From Sphingobium ummariense RL-3 (GTDB taxonomy: Bacteria; Pseudomonadota; Alphaproteobacteria; Sphingomonadales; Sphingomonadaceae), in NCBI RefSeq assembly GCF_000447205.1, contig NZ_AUWY01000135.1, forward strand, positions 1-56,860: a stretch of 56,860 bases of DNA, read 5' to 3'. The notes under the pieces were generated by a model. The model was not told where the DNA came from. It worked only from the letters and a program-made list of their open reading frames with translations, and did no database searches. Both the position numbers and the translations under genes were made by a program. Shown here piece after piece: positions 50,201 through 56,860 of this stretch; positions within the stretch are counted from its first letter, which is position 1, and every line of letters starts with the position of its first letter.

Positions 50201-53023
50201 TACTGACAGAGCCCAGCCGGCAATGATCTCCCGCGCCCGGCCATCGACAAGCTGCTGTTGGGAGACAAGCGCGCCGACGGTCTCGAGGTGTTGTTGTTGT
50301 GCGCGCATGCGCTTGGCAATCGCGATGCCATCCTGATCGATCTGGTCGCCCACGCCCAGCAAAACGAGATGGTTCCAGGCTTGGCGAAGCTTGCGCGAGC
50401 GTTTGATACCGTCGATGAACCGTTGAATCTCGAGCCATTCGTCCGCGTTTCGCGGCGCCTCGCCAAGCAACGTAACCTGCGCCAGCTTTGCCTTGACCTT
50501 CCCGGCGAAGAGACCACCCACAAAACCTAATGCCGCCTTGCCTTCGCAAAGCCTCTGCAAGGCCTCAAGCAGCTTTTCATCGTCGAGCGCGTCATCTGGC
50601 ACATTGATGGGCCGGGTTAGGAAGTGGCTCCCTTCTAAGATAAGGTGGTCGATGTCTGGCTGGAGACGAGCAATCGCCGCCAACATCTCTTGGTCCTCGC
50701 CGCTCCTAGCGTCGCGAATGGCGTCCGCCGTCCACGTATATGGTGCTGAGGCCACTTTCGTATCCAGGACGCCAAGCTCATCCAGCTCATGCGCCAGGCC
50801 GGCCAATTGAGCTTCGGCTTCCGCTTCCGATATTCGAAGGTTCGGCAATGTACCTGCGGCGATCTGTCGGCGCAATTCTTCGGCCCGCGAGAGATCGCGG
50901 TGAACGGGCAGCAGGCCGTCAATGGAAGGCAGGCTGGCCAATTCCGGGATGGGAACGCCCAGATAGCCGATGTCCTGTCCAACCTTCCGTCGCGCCTGCC
51001 TGAGCGCCACGATGTCGCTATCGTCGAAACGGGGAGCGTTTTCTGGATCGGCATCAACATCATCCGGCAACCAATTTGCCAGTTCAGGTTCGACCACTAC
51101 CATCCGTGCAGCCCGCACGGGTTCGATCGTTTCTCCGTCCAGCACGACGGGTGACACTGCCGTTCGTCCGATCGCATCGACTTCATTATCAATTCGGGCG
51201 AGGCTGCGGTGCAGGTTGTCGATCTGATGATCGAGGTCAGATATCTGTCGTTCAAGCTCGTGGCGGCGCAGCCGCTGGAGCTTCTCGGCAATGATGTCGA
51301 CCGATTCCTGAAACTGCTTCAGGCCGTCGCGGTCGCTGTCGAGTAGGCTCACCGCAAGCGGTCGCACCGCCTCAGGCAGCTTGTCGCGCAGGACACGCAA
51401 CGCGGGTGCCTTTTGTGAGGTGACAAGCACCCGCTTGCCCAGCGCAAGGTAATGGCTGATGATGTTGGCGATCGTGTGCGTCTTGCCGGTGCCCGGCGGC
51501 CCCTGGACCACAACGCCCGGACGCACTTCGAGCCGTTGCACCACCTCGACCTGCTCGCGATTGAACGGTTTGGGGAAGAACAGATCCCTACCCGAGCCGT
51601 CTGATGAGGTGACGCCGGGAATGGTCGATATACCACGGAACTGCGGGTATTCGGGTTCTTCGATCGTATCGGACGGCTCGACCAATAGGGCGGCAACGGC
51701 GGCAGGTAGATTGGGGGCCTCCGCGCCGTCCAGTAGGGCCGCCCGGAAGCGCCGGAGATCTTCCATCAGCTGCGTCGCGCGCCGTTCGCGCTGAAAGAAG
51801 GCGAACGCGGTGCTGACCTGTAAATGCGTCTCGACTGAGGGTATCCGCCGCGCCCCGGCCGGATTAGCATCCGGCACATATATGCCATCTGGATCGAACA
51901 GGGCCGAGGCCTGGCGCAACACGGGCTCGAAGCTCTCGGGTGCGAAGGGCGAGAGCGCTACCTCGTCCAGTGCCGCCAGGAATCTTTCCGAGGCCGTGCG
52001 CCATTGGTCCAGCGCGTGCAGGCCCATCCGGTCGAGCGGATCAATCTCAAGGCCTGGATCTGCCTCAAGGCGTGGACGCGCTTCGATGCAATGGGTTTGC
52101 TCATCGAGTGAGAGCTCCAAGGTCATCGACAGCAGAGGGTAACGCAAACGCTGGCCGTTGCGGATCAGCGTTGCAAAGCCAATGCCGCATACCAGTTCGA
52201 GCGGAACGTCGCTGACACCTTCCAACTGCTGGCGCAGCATATAAAGGGCGTTGTACAGCTTGATGGTTTCGCGGCGGGGCTTTTCGCGTTCTGCCCATAT
52301 TCTCCATGCCCCTTCTAGCCAGGTATGGAAGGCCGCCTCAACACTGTCTCGACGCTCATAATCGGACAAGGCGATGTGTTGCGGCGCTTCTTCCGCGTCA
52401 AGCAATTCGAGCTCGACAAGGCCGGCTGTGGCGATTTCCACCTTGAGTGACGGTATCGCTGCTACATCGTCGCGCAGGGATAGCCAGAGCGCCAGTTCCT
52501 GGTTCGGTGGCGCTGGCGGCGCGATCTTGGCGAGCCGTTCAACGCGCAACCAGACGGGATCATCCCCAGACCCCTGATCGAGCGACACGCCAGGCAGTCC
52601 GGCAACCTCATCTTCCGTCGCGACAAAGCCGCGATGACTGCGATAATCGAGTTCGACCTTCAGTCGATCGCGCTCGGTGGCCTCCACATAGTCGATCAGG
52701 CTTATCAAACGAGCATGCGCGGCCGTCAGCTCCGGTCCTTTCGCTGCGCGGGTGGCCATCACTTCATTTCCAACTTGCAAATCATCTTGCTCTTCTGACG
52801 AGAAGTCCTGAAAATTCTGCATATGGGAGTCGATGCGCTCGACAATTGAGCGCGCCAAGGGGTGACGGAAGCTGTGCAGTTCGCCTCTTATGAGGCCCAG
52901 ACGCTCGTGATCATCGTAATGGAAATCGACAAGGTCTTCGATGGCGCGAAGATTGTCTTCAATTGCCATGGCGGCAGGCAGCCCCAAAGCCTGCATGGCA
53001 GCTATGATATCAAATCCGTTCAT
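47210..53023 (-). CDS. Giant SF1 helicase with Vsr-like nuclease and DUF3320-like domain
   Basis: A 1937-residue protein. A helical N-terminal third is followed by a UPF1-like SF1 helicase: Walker A VVQGPPGTGKTHTIANII (about residue 507), a long insert with coiled coil, DVVIVDEASQSTVAALPALL (Walker B, about 1190), LIVGDDKQVSP, TAFQGDERDVMFVSLV and RFNVALSRARDRTYLV (about 1420). A PD-(D/E)xK Vsr/MTES_1575-like nuclease follows (FRIDLVVEGDNDQRIAIECDGDRYHG, about 1500-1525), and near the C-terminus a DUF3320-like segment (LIDATLQAEAPMYEDILIERIARAHKKERAG). The architecture resembles single-gene phage-defence helicases such as Hhe. The frame is intact. It lies 127 bases downstream of the truncated restriction gene on the same strand. 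Confidence 0.85.
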   Translation of the reverse strand: MNGFDIIAAMQALGLPAAMAIEDNLRAIEDLVDFHYDDHERLGLIRGELHSFRHPLARSIVERIDSHMQNFQDFSSEEQDDLQVGNEVMATRAAKGPELTAAHARLISLIDYVEATERDRLKVELDYRSHRGFVATEDEVAGLPGVSLDQGSGDDPVWLRVERLAKIAPPAPPNQELALWLSLRDDVAAIPSLKVEIATAGLVELELLDAEEAPQHIALSDYERRDSVEAAFHTWLEGAWRIWAEREKPRRETIKLYNALYMLRQQLEGVSDVPLELVCGIGFATLIRNGQRLRYPLLSMTLELSLDEQTHCIEARPRLEADPGLEIDPLDRMGLHALDQWRTASERFLAALDEVALSPFAPESFEPVLRQASALFDPDGIYVPDANPAGARRIPSVETHLQVSTAFAFFQRERRATQLMEDLRRFRAALLDGAEAPNLPAAVAALLVEPSDTIEEPEYPQFRGISTIPGVTSSDGSGRDLFFPKPFNREQVEVVQRLEVRPGVVVQGPPGTGKTHTIANIISHYLALGKRVLVTSQKAPALRVLRDKLPEAVRPLAVSLLDSDRDGLKQFQESVDIIAEKLQRLRRHELERQISDLDHQIDNLHRSLARIDNEVDAIGRTAVSPVVLDGETIEPVRAARMVVVEPELANWLPDDVDADPENAPRFDDSDIVALRQARRKVGQDIGYLGVPIPELASLPSIDGLLPVHRDLSRAEELRRQIAAGTLPNLRISEAEAEAQLAGLAHELDELGVLDTKVASAPYTWTADAIRDARSGEDQEMLAAIARLQPDIDHLILEGSHFLTRPINVPDDALDDEKLLEALQRLCEGKAALGFVGGLFAGKVKAKLAQVTLLGEAPRNADEWLEIQRFIDGIKRSRKLRQAWNHLVLLGVGDQIDQDGIAIAKRMRAQQQHLETVGALVSQQQLVDGRAREIIAGWALSVSEGSPSAGKLCEVVETHRLKYRLESAEAIRSRLIASLASAGGDIARELQDYAVRALGNPDVSNEAFHSEWQDLTLRLAHIEGLSEAFETIQTVCTAISASGGSRWAETLRSEPVEGMEDSLTPGDWVKRWKLRRLSTWLARIDRHARLQELGTERAEKEALLKGAYERSIELRTWLELSRKATDGVKAALAAYADAVRRIGKGTGKRAGRYRREARAASDRAKGALPCWIMPHYRVSESLPADLGLFDVVIVDEASQSTVAALPALLRAQKILIVGDDKQVSPELVGRDQARADELASRHLAAQVADYRSCLREEQSLYDLGKVVFAGGAIMLTEHFRCVAPIIEFSKGQFYGHRLTPLRLPMASERLDPPLIDVFVEDGFRKGDVNVPEAEFIVSEIAAIAEDERMSKRTIGVTTLLGQNQAAHIYKEIEQRLGTEVMERHTIRVGDPTAFQGDERDVMFVSLVAQREDSPLSGNRYEQRFNVALSRARDRTYLVRSVELDQLRTSDQLRRSLLEHFRCPYPAETSDLKDRRDRCESDFEREMFDLLCERGFRVNTQVRVGNFRIDLVVEGDNDQRIAIECDGDRYHGPDKWPDDMMRQRILERAGWTIWRCFASRFVRNRQVVVDEVAAFLAARGIEPVNDGEEWISRHTELRSWRLPSPDDTESTPAAEQSPADGGATADAWPEPAQKTDVLSVAEAPDSNVNLTRVTESQVQNAILNLMSDKRVWSNGELKKALVDVLALSDADRAPANFRPGEEKWEELVNNALSPSRGNSLHSKGLVKSAGRGLHVLSDDDMAGPVDKAAVVRPSSPEDGEKSYSPPAIEIGTEYQIASLVVPLEEVEQIYQPEYKPRLERLIDATLQAEAPMYEDILIERIARAHKKERAGRIIQDIVTQAISDRHSSVQEDGRNVVFHETMDTGQLVAYRPARSDWRSHRDIPLIELASLALPLVRRGKAEADVLAHFARTFSLARLREPTRKRFEAAIAMAKATREN

Positions 53024-53150
53024 GGCGTCGCAGGCCCTTCCGGATTGAACCGGAAAAAGCAGGCGTGGATATCAATTACCCGCATCGAGTGTAGGTTTGT
53101 GATAATTGAAAGCCCCCCAACAAGATACCGTTATCGATTTCCAATCGTGT

Positions 53151-55409
53151 TCATTTGCCGTAACGTGCCACAATGTCGTGTATTTGGTTAAGATTGAAGG
53201 CGACATCCCAAGACCACTCGCCAAACCCACCGCTCGAATTTACCGCTTGAACCCACTCATCCAAGGCCTCTCGTTTGGCCTTATTCTGCTCGCTATCCGT
53301 TCCCTTGATCTCCAAGGCGAGCGTCTTTCCATTCGCCAGCCGGACGATGAAATCGGGAATGTATCGGCGGCGGGATCCCTGCCAGAGATAGTGTATCTGA
53401 AAACCAAGGTGATCGTTCTTGGCATAGGCAATTACGTCGTCGCGGCTTTCAAATACGTTTGCGGCATACTGCTCCCAAGCGGAGTCCCCTACGACATGGC
53501 TGATGTGTGACTTGCCAGTCGGCATGTTTGGCTTGGTCGTGTACCACGCGCGCATCTGGCCGGTGCTGCCAATGGGGTTCTCTTCATCGAATACCGGCGT
53601 CAACGCCGTGGTGTTCTGCTCGGTCACGAACCGGAGCACGTGCCGCACGATCAGGTCGATATTGAGCGCGATCAAAATGCGGCGGCGAACCGCATCGCTA
53701 TGGAATAGCGACGGGATATCGATCTTGTCAGAGCGTAGGAAGGTTTCGACCAGCCGAATAAGCTGGAAGACGAGGTACTCCTCGTTGCCCTGGAAGTTAG
53801 TCTTGAGCTCGGCAAACGCCTTGCGCGCCGCCACGAATGTCAGCCGCTGAACACGGAACTCCTCCGGCAGAAGTGACAAATCGATGGCCGTTACCTTGCT
53901 CATGTCGGCTGCCCCGCCGAGCGCGGGAGCGATCTCGGCGCTAATGACGGTGGCAACCGGATCGAGCATCAACGGCTCGACCTTGGCCCAATCGACGGTG
54001 AGTTCCGGTTTCACGACGGACTCGATGCGAAGCACGTTCGGCCAACGCAGTTCCAAAGAAGCCCGGTCGGGCACCACGTCAATCTGAGTGCTGGGCTTGG
54101 GCGGCGGCGGGGCTTCCCCGCCCTCTCCCGGCTCGTAGATCGAAAGCGGCACGCCGAACACGTTCACATATTCAGGAAGGAACAGCCCGTCATCGTCCTT
54201 GTCATAACCGACACGCCGTAGGCCGCGGCCGATGACCTGTTCGCACAGCAGCTGTGATGTAAAGGCGCGCAGGCCCATGATGTGGGTGACATTCTTCGCG
54301 TCCCACCCCTCGGACAGCATGGCTACCGAAATGACCTTCTGGAGATTTTGGCCAGCACCGCCGCGCTTGCCGACATTATCAACGATCTCCCGCAGCAATT
54401 CTTCTTTCTTCATTCCCCGAAGCTGCTCCTTCCGTGTCTCCGGGATGGCAGCTTCGTCGATCACTTGCTCTAGCCGGGCCTCGTAGCCCTTGTCGGCCCC
54501 GGCAGTTTCCCCGACCTCGGCCTTCTCCATGACGCGGGAGTCCACCCGCAAGGTCTTGCCAGGGGCCTGAAGCTCCGGCCAGTGGCAATCGCCCTGATTG
54601 AAGAATTGCTCGATGCGCGCAGCCGTTTCGGTCCGGTTGCACACAGTGAGCATGACGGGCGGGGAATGGTGCTTGCTGTCCGCCCACTGCTTGGCTGTCG
54701 CGCGCCAGTCGGCACCAAGGATCGTATAGGCGTCCTTGACCAGCTTCGGCAGCGCCTCATGAGGTTCGGCCTTACGGTTCAGATCCTCTGCGACCGCCGG
54801 ATCGCGATAGATGTGGTAGAGCTTGGAGCGCAACGTCTTGGCATCGGGCATAGCATCGTCCCGCACCACGACACGCGGCGTTTTCACCAGCCCCGCTTCA
54901 ATCGCATCGTTAAGGCCAAAGTCGGAAACGATCCAATCGAATAGCGCGGTGTCGGTGCTGGCCTTGCCGGTCGGCGCGAAGGGCGTGGCGGACAGGTCGA
55001 AGCACCGCTGAATGCGGCGGGTCTTGTGCAGGCGGTCCAGCCCCTCGATCCAGCGAGTGGCCTCGTCAAGATCGATCCCGGCCTCTTCCGCCTGCTTCTT
55101 GCTGATCTTCACCTCAGCTGGCTTGCGATAGGCGTGGTGTGCCTCGTCATTGATGACGACGATATCCTTGAAGGCAGCGAGTTTGCCCAGGACGCGGCGG
55201 GTAAATGCCTCGTCGGTCTCTGCGCCCTTCTTGACGACCGAGCGTTTGGGTTCGGTGGCTGGCATTAGCGTGTGCCAGTTTTCGATCAGGACTTCGGCCT
55301 GATTCAGCTTTTGGCGCAGCGCTTCGGACGGGCACAGATTGAACTCGTCGTAGTAGCTGCCGGCGCTGGGGATCAGCACTTGGAGTCGCCCCTTCACCGT
55401 TAGCAGGCC
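53151..55409 (-). pseudogene. BPTD_3080-like restriction helicase, N-terminus lost to IS1182
   Basis: About 750 residues remain of a type III-like restriction subunit. Visible are VVINDEAHHAYR (motif II), FDLSATPFAPTG (motif III), AMLSEGWDAKNVTHIMGL with LLCEQVIGRGLRR (motifs V and VI), and a C-terminal PD-(D/E)xK nuclease RRYIPDFIVRLANGKTLALEIKG (about residues 675-700). The part before LLTVKGRLQVLIPS, which should hold the Walker A motif, is missing because IS1182 begins there. Without motif I it cannot hydrolyse ATP. The lost upstream side may have held the cognate methyltransferase. The next gene downstream is the giant helicase. Confidence 0.85.
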
Positions 55410-56854
55410 GTTGACGAAGTCGGCGGTGGCTGATTCAGTGCGGCAGTGGGATTGTCTGGCGGGTTAGCGGCGATGGCGATGGGGCGTGATAGCGAGGTCC
55501 AGTCCGATTTGATCGTGACGTGGGCGGAGATACCGCGTTCACCGGGGCATGTTTTCTACGACAAGCTCCAGAAGCTGCTGGCCGAGGCGGGCTTCGATGG
55601 CTTTGTCGAGAAGACGTGCAAGCCCTATTATGCGCCGCGGATGGGAGCCCCGTCGCTGCCGCCGGGCCGCTATTTCCGCATGCTGCTGATCGGCTATTTC
55701 GAGGGCATCGACAGCGAACGCGGGATTGTCTGGCGCTGTTCGGATTCGCTGTCGCTGCGGGAGTTCCTGCGACTGTCGAGCCGCGACAAGGTCCCTGATC
55801 ATAGCTGGTTGTCGAAGACGCGGAGCCGCCTGCCGCACGAGGTACATGACCAGATCTTCGGCTGGGTACTGGCCCTCGTCGCCGGGCACGATCTGGTGAA
55901 AGGCGAGCGGATCGGCGTCGATGGCTCGACCATGGAGGCGAACGCCGCGCTGCGTACCATCGTGCGGCGTGACAATGGCGAGACCTACCGCGAGATGCTG
56001 GTGCGCATGGCGCAAGAGAGCGGCATCGACACGCCGACGATCGACGACCTTGTCCGGCTCGATCGCAAACGCAAGGGCAAGAAGCTGTCGAATGCGGACT
56101 GGGCGAGCAAGACCGATCCCGACGCGAAGGTCGCGCGGATGAAGAACGGCTCGACGCGTCTGGCCTACAAGCCCGAACACGCGGTCGATCTCGACACGGG
56201 TGTTATCGTGGCAGCGCCGATCCACCCGGCCGACAAGGGCGACACGACAACGCTCGACGCCACGCTGGAGACGGCAGCACGCAACCTCGCCGACATTGGC
56301 CTGGCGCCGACGTCCGGGGATCCCTGCGATCTTGTGACCGATAAAGGCTATCATTCGCGCGAGCTCCTCAAGGGTCTCGACGGCGACATCTGGAAGACGC
56401 GCATCGCCGAGCCGGCACCGCCGAATGGATATCTGCGCTGGCACGGCGACGAGGCTGCCCAGAAGGCCGTCTACGCCAATCGGTCTCGCCTGAAATCCGC
56501 CGTCGGACGCAAGGCGATGCGCAAGCGTGGTGAGATGGTCGAGCGTAGCTTTGCCCACGTCCTGGATCGCGGCGGCATGCGCCGCGCGTGGCTGCGCGGG
56601 CGCGAGAATGTTCACAAGCGTTATTTGATCCACGTCGCCGGGTTCAATCTTGGCATTCTCATGCGCGCCCTGTTCGGTTGCGGCACTCCGAGGGGCGCCA
56701 GGGGCGCATCCAAGGCATTCTTGTTCGTAGTTCAGACCGATGTTGCGCTCGTCATCGCCCTCGTCGCCGAGTTCGACGGAGAAAGGGCCATGCTCCTCAT
56801 CGTTTTTACCCCTGAAGGCGCTGACAGACCCGGCTGAAAACCGACTTCGTCACC
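55410..56854 (+). mobile_element. IS1182-family insertion sequence
   Basis: Terminal inverted repeats share TGACGAAGTCGG (55412-55423) and its reverse complement CCGACTTCGTCA (56841-56852). The exact ends are uncertain by a few bases, and the right flank is only about six bases long, so no target duplication can be checked. The element interrupts the restriction gene on its left. Confidence 0.75.
55473..56837 (+). CDS. IS1182-family transposase
   Basis: About 454 residues. The DUF772 N-terminal domain reads YYAPRMGAPSLPPGRYFRMLLIGYFEGI and LSLREFLRLSSRDKVPDHSWLSKTRSRL. The DDE core has D in ERIGVDGSTMEANA, D in CDLVTDKGYHSRELL and E in KRGEMVERSFAHVLDRGGMRRAW. The start is MAMGRDSEVQ at 55473 or MGRDSEV at 55479; the open frame further upstream lies in the terminal region. 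Intact and of normal length, so probably functional. Confidence 0.9.
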   Translation: MAMGRDSEVQSDLIVTWAEIPRSPGHVFYDKLQKLLAEAGFDGFVEKTCKPYYAPRMGAPSLPPGRYFRMLLIGYFEGIDSERGIVWRCSDSLSLREFLRLSSRDKVPDHSWLSKTRSRLPHEVHDQIFGWVLALVAGHDLVKGERIGVDGSTMEANAALRTIVRRDNGETYREMLVRMAQESGIDTPTIDDLVRLDRKRKGKKLSNADWASKTDPDAKVARMKNGSTRLAYKPEHAVDLDTGVIVAAPIHPADKGDTTTLDATLETAARNLADIGLAPTSGDPCDLVTDKGYHSRELLKGLDGDIWKTRIAEPAPPNGYLRWHGDEAAQKAVYANRSRLKSAVGRKAMRKRGEMVERSFAHVLDRGGMRRAWLRGRENVHKRYLIHVAGFNLGILMRALFGCGTPRGARGASKAFLFVVQTDVALVIALVAEFDGERAMLLIVFTPEGADRPG

Positions 56855-56860
56855 GCGCTG

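Overview
The window is GC-rich DNA that looks like a plasmid or integrative element of an alphaproteobacterium, most likely a sphingomonad. The pointers are the outer-membrane receptor type, IS6100, CcrM-type GANTC sites clustered in a non-coding region, and a backbone of ParB-like, strawberry-notch, ArdC, SSB and relaxase genes. No chromosomal housekeeping gene and no RNA gene (tRNA or rRNA) was found. Taxonomy is inferred from protein style only.

Layout. 1-4.3 kb: remains of a Tn3-family transposon (tail of tnpA, res-like site, tnpR). An IS21-family element (213-3002) sits in the first codons of tnpR, and the tnpR tail is followed by an exact 319-bp tandem duplication. 4.4-7.5 kb: small genes, two long inverted repeats, two TetR regulators and a small membrane protein. 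7.8-13.6 kb: a complete RND efflux operon (adaptor, pump, outer-membrane channel). One palindromic operator occurs three times, next to both TetR genes and in front of the pump operon. 13.7-15.9 kb: a four-gene operon (bactofilin-like protein, small protein, RHH protein, tyrosine recombinase). 15.9-22.8 kb: a pile-up of insertion sequences: IS1380 at the recombinase stop codon, an IS110 element split by an IS5-family element, then a TonB receptor gene cut off by IS6100.

22.8-47.1 kb is the accessory-element backbone, almost all on the + strand. It holds iteron-like repeats and a GANTC cluster, an SSB-like protein, a zinc-finger/Toprim primase-like protein, a methyltransferase/strawberry-notch helicase giant, a large ParB-like protein, ArdC, an arsenic operon (arsR, two arsenate reductases, acr3, arsN2, arsH), a DUF2493 protein, a HEPN-like protein, a second SSB, a SNase-like protein, small conserved proteins, parA-parB, a RHH mobilisation protein with a relaxase, and an AbiE-type toxin-antitoxin pair. 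Several of these genes share leader elements: a two-hairpin element with compensatory base changes about 100 nt before two start codons, and a G-rich GGGGAGGG motif before five. The gene set resembles the leading (early-entry) region of a conjugative or mobilisable element.

47.2-56.9 kb: on the minus strand, a 1937-residue helicase-nuclease lies downstream of a BPTD_3080-like restriction helicase that has lost its N-terminus to an IS1182-family element at the window edge. This looks like a broken defence locus.

Target-site duplications could be read for three insertions: IS21 (GCTCGT), IS1380 (TTAG) and IS5 (TCA). IS6100 has none, which fits a rearrangement rather than a simple insertion.
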